A stretch of 64,000 nucleotides of DNA from Curvibacter gracilis ATCC BAA-807 (GTDB lineage: Bacteria > Pseudomonadota > Gammaproteobacteria > Burkholderiales > Burkholderiaceae_C), in contig NZ_KI912467.1 in NCBI RefSeq assembly GCF_000518645.1, forward strand, positions 271,960 to 335,959. The letters are read 5' to 3'. Below, one piece after another: positions 43,761 to 52,711 of the stretch (positions are counted from its first letter, which is position 1; every line of letters begins with the position of its first letter). A program made the translations under genes and the position numbers. Below the pieces are notes generated by a model. The model was not told where the DNA came from and made no database searches. It saw only the letters and a list, made by a program, of their open reading frames with translations.

Positions 43761-44744
43761 ATGAGGGAAAGGGTCGAAAACCTCGAAACCCTGCGCATGG
43801 CCCTTGAAATCATGCGCGAGCTCTCGCCCGTGAAGGCCATCGACAGTGCCACCCTGATGCAACGCCTGGAGGCTAAAGGCATCAAGCGCAGTCAGCGCAG
43901 TGTGCAACGCACCTTGGGCATGCTGGTGGAGCACTTTGACATCGAGTGCGACACCCGCAGCAAGCCCTATGGCTACCGGTGGCGCACCCAGTCCAAAGAA
44001 TTTTCAGTGCGCAGCCTCAGCGAGTCCGACTCGTTGATGCTGCTGCTGGCCGAGCAGCACCTGAAAAACCTGATGCCCACCCAAATGCTCAAGGCCATGG
44101 AAGGCTTTTTTGAGCAGGCCCACCGCAAGGTGGCCCCAGCCATCGCCAGTCTCAGTGAAGACGAGGCCACCCGCCTCAGCGCCCAGTGGCTGGACAAAGT
44201 GCGCATCGTATCGGCCACCCAGCCCCTGCTGCCGCCCCGGATCGACGAGGCCGTGCTGGAGGCCGTGAGCAGCGCCCTGTACGCCAACAAGTGGCTCAAC
44301 ATCGACTACCGCAACCAGACCCAACAGGCCAAATCGGCCTATGTGATGCCCCTGGGCATTGCCCAACAAGGCGTGCGCTTGTACCTGGTGTGCCGCTTCG
44401 AGGGCTACGACAACGAACGCACCCTGGCCATCAACCGGATCACCGCCGCCACCGTCTCCACCAAAGCTTTTGAGCGCCCCGCCGACTTCGACCTCGACAA
44501 ATACGACGAAGACGGCCGCTTTGCCTCCAGCGAAGGCCCTCGTGTGCAACTGAGCTTCAAGATCAGAAAAAAGGCTGGCCTGCACCTGACTGAATCACCG
44601 CTGTCCAAAGACCAGACGATTGAGGACTGTGGGGATCACTACGCGGTGAGCGCGCCGTTGCAGGACACGCTGCGGCTGCGGCAGTGGTTGCAGGGGTTTG
44701 GGGGGGATGTTTGGGATACAGCAATGCAACCCGTTCATGAATGA
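43761..44744 (+). CDS. WYL-domain transcriptional regulator
   Basis: A 327-residue regulator with an N-terminal winged helix (LMQRLEAKGIKRSQRSVQRT) and a central WYL domain around residues 175-240 (YANKWLNIDYRN, then MPLGIAQQGVRLYLVCRF and TLAINRITAATV). A C-terminal WCX-like extension follows. The family includes BrxR and CapW, which control phage-defence genes by binding nucleotide-like signals. It heads the GTPase gene run and reads in the same direction, so it is the likely island regulator. A GGGGG precedes the ATG by 4 bases. Function beyond DNA binding is inferred. Confidence 0.85.
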   Translation: MRERVENLETLRMALEIMRELSPVKAIDSATLMQRLEAKGIKRSQRSVQRTLGMLVEHFDIECDTRSKPYGYRWRTQSKEFSVRSLSESDSLMLLLAEQHLKNLMPTQMLKAMEGFFEQAHRKVAPAIASLSEDEATRLSAQWLDKVRIVSATQPLLPPRIDEAVLEAVSSALYANKWLNIDYRNQTQQAKSAYVMPLGIAQQGVRLYLVCRFEGYDNERTLAINRITAATVSTKAFERPADFDLDKYDEDGRFASSEGPRVQLSFKIRKKAGLHLTESPLSKDQTIEDCGDHYAVSAPLQDTLRLRQWLQGFGGDVWDTAMQPVHE

Positions 44745-44794
44745 GCTGACCTGCGAAGCCCTTGCGTCACGACTTGTCGTCAAGCCACTGAAAA

Positions 44795-44977
44795 ATGAAT
44801 GCCCATGCGGAATCAAGCAACACAACCTGCCTCCATTTTCAGCCCCGGCCCAACATGATTTATCGACCACCCTGCCACCAAGAAGACATTTTGAAGTTGA
44901 CGATCGCCATCGCCCTCGGCACATGGCTTGCCTTGTCTCTCCACGAAAAACTATCTTTCAAGCGGAAAGTCGGCTGA
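44795..44977 (+). CDS. Possible small membrane protein in the WYL-GTPase gap
   Basis: A 60-codon frame between the WYL gene and the first GTPase gene. Its second half has a hydrophobic segment, ILKLTIAIALGTWLALSL, followed by basic residues, as in single-pass small proteins. An inner ATG at 44855 would give a 40-residue form. Neither start has a ribosome site, so this is weak. The stretch 44745-45043 otherwise holds no gene and probably carries the promoter of the GTPase operon. Confidence 0.25.
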   Translation: MNAHAESSNTTCLHFQPRPNMIYRPPCHQEDILKLTIAIALGTWLALSLHEKLSFKRKVG

Positions 44978-45043
44978 AGCTGATCCCTTTCTCAATCAAG
45001 CCTCTCCTTTAACCAGCCTCCGGCATGGAGGATGAGACACGAC

Positions 45044-46756
45044 ATGACAAAAGCGCAAAAGAACTTGATCGGCTTTCTACACGCCATCGAGCATGAGTTG
45101 AAGCAAGCTGGCAGCGATTTGCCACTCCTGCGTGCCGAATTCAGCCGTTTGCAACCTGAAATTTCAGGTTTACAAACTGCCATTCAGCAGTGCGAATTGT
45201 TGATTCCAGTTGTGGGAGCATTCAGCGCAGGTAAATCCTCGCTGCTCAATGCCTTGGTGGGCACGGACTTGCTGCCCGTCGCCATCACCCCCGAAACAGC
45301 CATGCCGACCGAGCTTCGATATGACCAACGGGAGCGCCTGGAAGTGGTGTTTCTGGATGGGAAGACCCAGGAATTCCCTCTCGCTGCCTTACCCACTCTA
45401 CAGTCACGAGCGCACGAGATCGAACTGGTGAAGTTGTACGCGGAACGCTCAGCACTCAAGGCCCTGCAACCTTTGGTGTTGGTCGATATGCCGGGCTTCA
45501 ACTCCCCCCTGGACGCCCACAACAGGGCGATTGCTCACTACATCGGCCAGGGTGCCCACTACCTGTTCGTGGTGAGCGTTGAAGAAGGGGCATTGCACAC
45601 CCAGACACTGCGTCGCATTGAAGAGGTTGTGACGATTGGCCGCACGTTTTCTGTGTGCGTCAACAAGGCCGACCTGCGGCCCCAACAAGAAGTTGAAGCG
45701 GTTCAGGCCTACATCGGCGATCAACTGGCTGAGGTGGGCCTAGAGGCTGCGACCTGTCGAGTCAGTCAACTGGACGGAGGGGCGATTCAGGCGATGCTGC
45801 AAAGCATCGATCCAGAGGCATTGGTGAACAACCTATTCCAAGCGCGACTGCAGCAGTTGTCCCAGACGCTTGAGAACATACTGCAGACAGCCTCCGAGGC
45901 CATTCAACATGACGAAGCCGAAAACAAAAAGCGGGTGTCGGAGTTGGAGGTGGCCATCCATGAACTGGAAACACAGCGTGATGCCAAATTGACGGCGACG
46001 CGATCGGCTGATCTGGCGACCTCTGTGAACAATGTTCTGACGGGTGTGACCAACGCTCTGAACTTGGCCGTTGATGACATGGCTCGTGCAGCCCTGCGCA
46101 GCAATGACGAACTGGCACGCGTGGTCTCCGACGAGGTTCGGGCCAGCCTATTGGCAGGACTCAAGGTCGCCACAGATCACCTGTCCGAAGAAGTGGTCAG
46201 CCAATTTACGCGGGCTACAGCCAACGGTGTAAGCGGCCATTTTCAGATTCCTGAAGATTGGACCAGAACCTTGTTGAACGACTTGCAGACAAATCTACTT
46301 CCGGTGCTGTTGTCTGCCCTGACCCCCAACAAGATAGAACCCGTGATGCGCTGGGCGGCCGGCTTCATCGGCAGCACGGCCGTGATCGGAAAGCTGCTGC
46401 CTCACCCCATCTTGAAAGCGGCAACGCTGATCCTCCCCCCACTTTTGGGGTACGTGCTGGGTCAGGTCGGCGAAGGGCAACAGTTGGAACAGGCCAAAAA
46501 GGCCATCCGCGAAAATTTGATCCCTGATCTCATCCGGAGTCTGCGCCCAGAAGTGGCGGCTGTCCTGACCCAGGCCAACGAACAAGCCATGGCAGTGGTG
46601 ACCAATGCCTTCGAGCAACAACTGCAAGCCAAACGAAATGTTTTGAAGGACGCCGAAGCGCACATGCAAGCCGCAAACAGAGCGGCCTTGGGTGCCGCTG
46701 TGCTGGCAGTTCGCACCAACGCCCAAGCACTGGCCCGTGCGCACAAGGTGCTCTAA
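45044..46756 (+). CDS. Dynamin-like GTPase 1 (membrane-associated)
   Basis: A 570-residue dynamin-family GTPase. The G1 P-loop is GAFSAGKSS (58-66), the G3 motif is DMPG (148-151) and G4 is NKAD (207-210), so nucleotide binding should be intact. Residues 260-400 are a long helical stalk with heptad-like content, and a hydrophobic patch spans about 437-476, suited to membrane insertion. GGAGG lies 13 bases before the ATG at 45044; an ATG at 45032 sits too close to it. It is the first of four closely packed GTPase genes, 20 bases from the next. The multi-gene layout is reminiscent of the E. coli LeoABC dynamin-like operon. Confidence 0.83.
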   Translation: MTKAQKNLIGFLHAIEHELKQAGSDLPLLRAEFSRLQPEISGLQTAIQQCELLIPVVGAFSAGKSSLLNALVGTDLLPVAITPETAMPTELRYDQRERLEVVFLDGKTQEFPLAALPTLQSRAHEIELVKLYAERSALKALQPLVLVDMPGFNSPLDAHNRAIAHYIGQGAHYLFVVSVEEGALHTQTLRRIEEVVTIGRTFSVCVNKADLRPQQEVEAVQAYIGDQLAEVGLEAATCRVSQLDGGAIQAMLQSIDPEALVNNLFQARLQQLSQTLENILQTASEAIQHDEAENKKRVSELEVAIHELETQRDAKLTATRSADLATSVNNVLTGVTNALNLAVDDMARAALRSNDELARVVSDEVRASLLAGLKVATDHLSEEVVSQFTRATANGVSGHFQIPEDWTRTLLNDLQTNLLPVLLSALTPNKIEPVMRWAAGFIGSTAVIGKLLPHPILKAATLILPPLLGYVLGQVGEGQQLEQAKKAIRENLIPDLIRSLRPEVAAVLTQANEQAMAVVTNAFEQQLQAKRNVLKDAEAHMQAANRAALGAAVLAVRTNAQALARAHKVL

Positions 46757-46776
46757 ACCACTCTAAGAAGCAGACG

Positions 46777-49044
46777 ATGACCCAAAACAACAAGCTGAAC
46801 ACGCAAGCCAAGCAATTGGCAGAGCGCTTGTCGAAATTCGATGAGGTACTGGACCGCTACCCCGATCAAACCCAGGGTCTGCGCGGCAGGATCCAGGAGA
46901 GCCAATGGCTAGATGCCGAAGCTCTCCAGACCACCATTGCCGAAAAAGCCCGCGAAGGACGGCAATTGCGCGTGGGCATCATTGGCCGAGTCAAGGCAGG
47001 TAAATCTTCCTTGTTGAATGCCCTGCTCTTTGATGGGGCAGACGTTCTCCCCAAAGCGGCCACACCAATGACAGCATCGCTCACGGTGCTGGCATACGGT
47101 GACGTGGCGCGGGCAGAGGTCGAGCCTTTCGAACCCGAAGATTTGGCAGAAATTGCCCAACGCGCAGCGGAATATGACCGCGAACTGAGGTCCCGCATCG
47201 AGGCTCGAATGGCGCAGCAGACTGCGCGCCCAGCCTCCTTCGGAGGGCGCCCTGCCCCCGCCCTGGACCCGGATCGCATTGAGCAAGCTGTTCGCCGGGA
47301 ACTCGATCAGGATCCGCAACTTGGTGGCGCCAAGGACATGCATGAGCGCATTCTGAAGGCCGGAGGCATGCCTGCCGATTGGGCACAAGGTGAGGCCATA
47401 CAGCTCAAGGCGAAATCCATCGCTGCACTGCGCGAAGAACTGGCCGACTACGTGGGAGCCAACGGGCGCTTCACCCCTTTCACCAATTGCCTTCGGCTGT
47501 ACCTGCCACTGCCAGGTTTGAAAGACCTGGAAATTGTGGACACCCCTGGCGTCAACGACCCCATCCCCTCACGCGAGGCTCGCACCTACCGCGAATTGCA
47601 CCGCTGCGATGCCGTGTTGGTTGTCAGCCCGGCGGGGCAGTTTTTGAATGCGCAGGATCTGGAACTCATGGATCGCCTGGGCACGAAAGAAGGCGTTCGG
47701 GAAGTATTTTTGGTCGCAAGCCAAGTGGACAGTCAGCTTTTTGGAAGCGTGCAGCGCCAGAGTCAAGGTCAATTGCTGACAGCACTGTCCGAAGTTCAAG
47801 GCATTCTGACCAAGCAGGCCCAGCAGACCCTGGCGGTCCAGCGCAACGCCAACCCCGGTGTGGCGACTTTGCTCTCCGGCTTGCAAAACCGCCTGGTCGT
47901 GACCTCCAGTGTGGCCCACACGCTGTCAACCCAGTCGGAAGCCCAATGGGATGCTAACGCTCGGCACATTCAGCAAATGCTGACCAAGGCTTACCCAGCG
48001 GTCTTTTCCACCCCCGCCATCGCTGAGGAGTGCCTGTCATCCCTGGCGGGCATGACCAAGACGCAAGGGTTCCTGGAACAGGTCAGGAGCAACAAGGAAG
48101 CCATTCAGGCCACGTCGGCCCTGAACTTTGTGCACGACCGAGGGGGTCAGCTCTCCGAGAGTCTGGCGCAGGCATTGGAATTGTTGGCCCAGGAACGTGC
48201 TGGCGTAGAAACGGCCACCAGTGAAGGGCTGGAGAGCCGCCTGCAAGCTCTGCAGAAGGCAAAATCCCAGGGCACCAAAGTCGTCAACTTGGCTGTTCAA
48301 AACGCTGTAGAGGACAGCTCAGAGGCTCTGGTGCTTGCGTTGGAAGCGGCAACCAAACAAGCCTTTTCACAAGTGGAGCGCACCGCTGAAAACGCACGCG
48401 GCACAGACGTTGAGACATACAAAGTTGACTCCGAGGGCTGGCTGGCAGGATTTGCCCGGTTCATTAACGTAGGCGGACAAGAAACCCGCTCCCGAACCGT
48501 GCAAACGGTCAAGGCCAGCGCCATTCGGGACGCGCTCGAAGAACTCCATTTGAACCTGGAGACCGCACAGGCTACCGCCGTGGCTGAGCAGCGAAGCCGT
48601 CTGCGCAAGACCCTGACGGGAGCTGTGCTGGGCCGCCTGCGAGAAGCGCAGGTGCTGGCAGACCGTGATATTGACCACGTTGCCCTGGAGCAGGCTTGCC
48701 TGAGCGCCGTTGGGGAATTGCGCAGCTTTGACGACCCCAAGTTGCCGCCATTACCAGATGACTTGACACGCAGTGGCCCCCTGAAAGGATCGGCCGCAGA
48801 GAGCTTTATGCAAGCTGCCACGAAATACCTTCACCAACTCAAGAAAGCCGCCCTCCAATCTGGCCGAGGCCTTGCCAAGGTTTATATCGACAGAGCCGCA
48901 GGAGTGGATGTGGGGGCAATTCTGTTCAGTCAGTATGAAGAAGACCTGCAACTGCTTAAGAAACAGATCAAGGAAAAGACCCAAACACTGAAGCAATACG
49001 ACGCCCTCATCGCTGACCTCAAGCAGCTGCGACATGGCGCCTGA
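46777..49044 (+). CDS. Dynamin-like GTPase 2 (no canonical G4)
   Basis: A 755-residue dynamin-like protein. The P-loop GRVKAGKSS is at 70-78 and G3 DTPG at 255-258, but the place of NKxD reads SQVD (about 315-318), so base recognition may differ or hydrolysis be weak. Between G1 and G3 lies a long insert of about 120 residues, including a Pro/Ala-rich stretch. The C-terminal 450 residues are mostly helical. It starts 20 bases after GTPase 1, and its last 11 bases overlap the start of GTPase 3, which implies tight coupling. A partner of GTPase 1 is likely, by analogy with hetero-oligomeric bacterial dynamins. Confidence 0.82.
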   Translation: MTQNNKLNTQAKQLAERLSKFDEVLDRYPDQTQGLRGRIQESQWLDAEALQTTIAEKAREGRQLRVGIIGRVKAGKSSLLNALLFDGADVLPKAATPMTASLTVLAYGDVARAEVEPFEPEDLAEIAQRAAEYDRELRSRIEARMAQQTARPASFGGRPAPALDPDRIEQAVRRELDQDPQLGGAKDMHERILKAGGMPADWAQGEAIQLKAKSIAALREELADYVGANGRFTPFTNCLRLYLPLPGLKDLEIVDTPGVNDPIPSREARTYRELHRCDAVLVVSPAGQFLNAQDLELMDRLGTKEGVREVFLVASQVDSQLFGSVQRQSQGQLLTALSEVQGILTKQAQQTLAVQRNANPGVATLLSGLQNRLVVTSSVAHTLSTQSEAQWDANARHIQQMLTKAYPAVFSTPAIAEECLSSLAGMTKTQGFLEQVRSNKEAIQATSALNFVHDRGGQLSESLAQALELLAQERAGVETATSEGLESRLQALQKAKSQGTKVVNLAVQNAVEDSSEALVLALEAATKQAFSQVERTAENARGTDVETYKVDSEGWLAGFARFINVGGQETRSRTVQTVKASAIRDALEELHLNLETAQATAVAEQRSRLRKTLTGAVLGRLREAQVLADRDIDHVALEQACLSAVGELRSFDDPKLPPLPDDLTRSGPLKGSAAESFMQAATKYLHQLKKAALQSGRGLAKVYIDRAAGVDVGAILFSQYEEDLQLLKKQIKEKTQTLKQYDALIADLKQLRHGA

Positions 49045-51058
49045 TACTTTAGAGCAGCAACTGCTGCCTGCATTGACGCAGCTGGGTCGGTTCTGGAGCC
49101 TGAACCGAAAGAAATGGGTCAACGACGCGCGACAGCAGATCAGCGCTGCTGATGCGCTGACAGCGCGAATTCTCAAGCACCAAGCGGTGCTGAAGGGAGA
49201 CCTTGAACACCAAAAGGTCACGCTAAAGCAATTACAAGACACCCACAGCCAGCAAGCCGAGCGCCTGCGGGAGTGCACCGACGCCAATACCACCCTGACC
49301 GTTGCGCACAACGCTTTGCTGCTTGATGCCAGTGCCCTGCGCGATGCGCTGAGCGAAAGTCAGCAAACCCTGACTGGTTTAGAGCTAGCCCTAGCCGAAT
49401 TGAAAGGGCAACGGCAAGCGCTGACTCAGGAGAATGAACAGCAAGGTAGTGCGTTGGCGCAGGCGCAAGCCAGCCACCAGTCTCTTCAAATGGCTTACTC
49501 CGCTTTGGAACAACGCGCGACACAAAGCCAGCGCGACTTACTCGTCGCTTCTGAGGAATGCAGGACACTGCAGGCCACATTGGAAAGCCTGCGAGAAGTG
49601 CATCAGCAAGTACAGCGCGATCTTGCCCAGCACCAAAAATGGCTGCAACAGGAACAAGCAGCCAACCAGGTATTGGCGCACGAGAAAGCGGTGCTGCAGA
49701 AGAAGGAGGCCTTGGTACGCGAGATCCTCAGTGCGCCGCCCCGCGTGCACCCGCCCCACAGACACGACCCTGAATGGGACAAAGATCAGTTTGAGGAGCC
49801 CACGGGGGGCCCATCGTTCTCCGATTGGTTGAAAGTGTTTTTTGTGCCGGCACTGGGTGAATTGCATTTGCCGGCCGAGCCGTTAGCCTTTGTACTGGAC
49901 CGAGTGCAGGAGCTTGAAGCAACCGTTGCAATGCTAGAAAGCACCCCTCTATTGAGAGACAAGTTCGTCGTGGCCGTGGCAGGGGGTTTCAGCAGTGGCA
50001 AATCGTCTTTCATTTCCAGCCTGATAGAGGGTCAGACCATCGAACTGCCCAACGGGATGGAGCCCGTCACCTCCATCCCGACCTATGTGATGTCAGGAGG
50101 CACTGACGCCATACGGGGCCATACCTTTCGAGGCGGCGAAATCTCGATGTCAGTCGACATTTACAAGGGCTTGTCTCACGATTTTGCCCAATCACTGGGC
50201 TTCAACCTGCGCGACATCCTGCCCTACGTGACGATCGAAACCACACTGCGTCATGTCGAGCATCTGGCATTCGTCGATCTGCCCGGGTACGACGCTGCGG
50301 ACTCAGAAGGCATCCACACAGCAGGTGACGAACTCACGGCAACAGACTTCATGCAGAGTGCGGATGCCATCGTCTGGGTGGTCGGCCTGGACAGCAATGG
50401 CACGTTGCCCGAAACGGATTTGGCCCACTTGGACAAGTTGTCTCAGCGCGATCTACCGATTCATGTGGTGTTGAACAAGGCCGATTTACGCGAGCCCAGC
50501 CAGGTGACTGAAGTACTGGATCAAATCCGCGATTTGTTGGAGGCCGAACGGATTCAGTTTGTCGGCCTCAGCGCTTACAGCTCCGTACTGGGCGAAGAGC
50601 TTCAATTTTTGCAGAAAAGCCTGCTGGAGAGTTTTGGCCTTTGGGATCAACCCGGCCAACCAATGACCCGCGTGCTCCGGCAATTTGGCGAGTTGATGGA
50701 TCAGGTTGAAGGCGCGTCGTCCCAACGGACTGCAACGCTGGACGCAGTCAAATCCTTGCGCCTGGACTTCATGGAATTGCTCAGCCATCTCCCGAACGGG
50801 GTACTAGAGGAGAGCGATCTCGATTCCCAGCGGCGCGAATATATCGAACATGTATACAGCGCAGACGAAATTGACGATCTGATAGGAGCACAAGCTGAAA
50901 ACGGCACCCGCCTGCCAAGCCTGCGAAGAAATGTGAACAAGCGAATGATGCAACTACAAAAGGGCTTATTGGCGAACGTCGACCCGGGAGCAGCAAAAGA
51001 TTTGCTGCTCAGGATGCGCCAAGAAGGAATGAACTACCTAGAGCGGGCCCTGGCATGA
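49034..51058 (+). CDS. Dynamin-like GTPase 3 with N-terminal coiled coil
   Basis: A 674-residue protein with a heptad-rich coiled coil from about 40 to 230, a Pro/His linker (PPRVHPPHRHDP), then a GTPase domain: G1 GGFSSGKSS (317-325), G3 DLPG (415-418), G4 NKAD (481-484). The GTPase part closely resembles that of GTPase 4: both share VTSIPTYVM, the LGFNLR-ILP segment, LPGYDAA and a VLNKADLR run. The coiled coil is unique to this gene. It overlaps GTPase 2 by 11 bases and GTPase 4 by 4 bases, so the three are one translational unit. Confidence 0.83.
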   Translation: MAPDTLEQQLLPALTQLGRFWSLNRKKWVNDARQQISAADALTARILKHQAVLKGDLEHQKVTLKQLQDTHSQQAERLRECTDANTTLTVAHNALLLDASALRDALSESQQTLTGLELALAELKGQRQALTQENEQQGSALAQAQASHQSLQMAYSALEQRATQSQRDLLVASEECRTLQATLESLREVHQQVQRDLAQHQKWLQQEQAANQVLAHEKAVLQKKEALVREILSAPPRVHPPHRHDPEWDKDQFEEPTGGPSFSDWLKVFFVPALGELHLPAEPLAFVLDRVQELEATVAMLESTPLLRDKFVVAVAGGFSSGKSSFISSLIEGQTIELPNGMEPVTSIPTYVMSGGTDAIRGHTFRGGEISMSVDIYKGLSHDFAQSLGFNLRDILPYVTIETTLRHVEHLAFVDLPGYDAADSEGIHTAGDELTATDFMQSADAIVWVVGLDSNGTLPETDLAHLDKLSQRDLPIHVVLNKADLREPSQVTEVLDQIRDLLEAERIQFVGLSAYSSVLGEELQFLQKSLLESFGLWDQPGQPMTRVLRQFGELMDQVEGASSQRTATLDAVKSLRLDFMELLSHLPNGVLEESDLDSQRREYIEHVYSADEIDDLIGAQAENGTRLPSLRRNVNKRMMQLQKGLLANVDPGAAKDLLLRMRQEGMNYLERALA

Positions 51059-52398
51059 ACCAAACAAGCAATGGCATGACGGGCTGGGAGCAAACCGCCC
51101 CCACAACAGATCTCGAGTCCAACGACGAAATGACTGAGGAATTGGCGGATCGTGCGGCATTCGTCGTTCAAATCCTCTCCGCAAAGCCGGCACGGAATAC
51201 CTGTGAGCGAGCCTTCCGCGACCTGCTGGAGCATGACGTACACGCCTTGCTCAGTGGTGTCGAGGTACCGAGTGCCATCACCGCCGAAGTCCTGTTCAGG
51301 CTGCAGGGCGTGGCGGACAAGCTGGAACTGCTGGGCAGTTCCCCTGCCCTGCAATGCAAAACCGTGGTGGCCGTGGGTGGCGGATTCAGCAGTGGCAAGT
51401 CGTCGTTCATCACCAGCTTCATCGAAGACACCCAGGTGAGCTTGCCGGTAGGCATCGAGCCGGTTACCTCCATACCGACCTATGTGATGCCAGGCACAGG
51501 CAACACCATACGCGGCTACACCTACAAAGGCGGCGTGATCGACATTGCCCCAGATTTCTACAACAGGCTCTCTCATACGTTTGTGCACGACCTCGGCTTC
51601 AACCTGCGCGAGATCCTGCCGTTTGTGGCCATCGAAACCCCTCTGAAGGGCTTGGAGCACCTGACTTTCATCGACCTGCCAGGCTATGACGCGGCTCAGT
51701 CAGAGGGAGCACATACCGACGGCGACCAACAGCAAGCACAGGTGTTCATCTCACAGGCCCAGGCGCTGATATGGCTGGTGGGCATCGACAGCAATGGCGA
51801 GATGCCAAAGCCCGACCTTGACTTTCTTCTGAAACAGCAAAACGAGGAGCGCCCCCTTTATGTCGTGCTGAACAAGGCAGACCTGCGCCCCGAAGAATCG
51901 GTGGTTGAGGTGCTGGAGCAATTGCGCCACACCCTGGAAGATTCGGGCGTTAACTTTGAGGGCCTGTGCGCTTACAGCTCCATGCTGGGCAGCCAAGTCA
52001 AATACCGCCGCAAGACGCTCAAGTCATTTCTGCGAGAACTGGATCAACCCGTGGACGTACAGGCCACGTTGCTGAAAGAACTCAACGCCACGTTCCGAAA
52101 GCTTTACAACGCCATGAGCCGCAACGCGCAATCGTCGACTGAAATCGCGGATGTGGTGAATTCATTGGAATTGGACCTCCATGAGTTGGGCCTGTTTCGC
52201 AAACGAAACTCGGTACCCATCCCTTACACCCGGGGTCGCAAGCGTGTCAGAACACCCGCTGAGGTGGCCATTGATGCCCAAGAGCGTCTCGCCTACCTGC
52301 GCGAACACCTGCAAAGCCTGGAAGCCAGCGATGACGTGGCGCGTGCCAAAAAAGTCGCGGACGAGATGCGTTTGGCGATCAAGGCATATGGGGGCTGA
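51055..52398 (+). CDS. Dynamin-like GTPase 4, paralogue of GTPase 3
   Basis: A 447-residue GTPase with G1 GGFSSGKSS (109-117), G3 DLPG (207-210) and G4 NKAD (273-276). It is a shorter paralogue of GTPase 3, without the coiled coil, and ends in a basic helical tail (RGRKRVRTPAEVA). The 4-base ATGA overlap with GTPase 3 suggests equal synthesis and a heteromeric complex. No membrane segment is seen. It closes the compact operon; the following 313 bases hold only a decayed gene fragment. Confidence 0.83.
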   Translation: MNQTSNGMTGWEQTAPTTDLESNDEMTEELADRAAFVVQILSAKPARNTCERAFRDLLEHDVHALLSGVEVPSAITAEVLFRLQGVADKLELLGSSPALQCKTVVAVGGGFSSGKSSFITSFIEDTQVSLPVGIEPVTSIPTYVMPGTGNTIRGYTYKGGVIDIAPDFYNRLSHTFVHDLGFNLREILPFVAIETPLKGLEHLTFIDLPGYDAAQSEGAHTDGDQQQAQVFISQAQALIWLVGIDSNGEMPKPDLDFLLKQQNEERPLYVVLNKADLRPEESVVEVLEQLRHTLEDSGVNFEGLCAYSSMLGSQVKYRRKTLKSFLRELDQPVDVQATLLKELNATFRKLYNAMSRNAQSSTEIADVVNSLELDLHELGLFRKRNSVPIPYTRGRKRVRTPAEVAIDAQERLAYLREHLQSLEASDDVARAKKVADEMRLAIKAYGG

Positions 52399-52458
52399 TT
52401 TGATAATCGCGATTCGACAATCTTTCGGGTGTACTCCGCATTGCGGAGGCTTGAGTAT

Positions 52459-52576
52459 CCACTTTGACCAGGAAAATTTCGACAACAAAGTTTACCGTTT
52501 TGGCAGCGTTAAAAGACTGCACATGCAACTGAGCTTCAAAACCAGCAATTGCATTCACAAACCCACACAAAATTGA
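52459..52576 (+). pseudogene. Decayed C-terminal fragment of a second WYL regulator
   Basis: The frame translated here contains FDNKVYRFGSVKRLHMQLSF, which aligns with the WYL gene's FDLDKYDEDGRFASSEG and VQLSFKI. A 16-base identity, TGCAACTGAGCTTCAA, occurs at 52524-52539 and in the intact WYL gene at 44545-44560. No start or upstream part of the gene remains. The rest of the gap (52399-52711) holds no gene; it has a TATAAA at 52603-52608 that could be a -10 box for the next gene. Confidence 0.45.
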
Positions 52577-52711
52577 ACACCCAAAACAACAGCCTTTAAA
52601 AGTATAAATTCATCGAATCACACCTCCATGCAGGACATTAATTCCCGCGCAATACCTTATTATTTCAAATTCCCAACCAATCCAAAAAATTAGCAACCCA
52701 ACTGAATCAAC

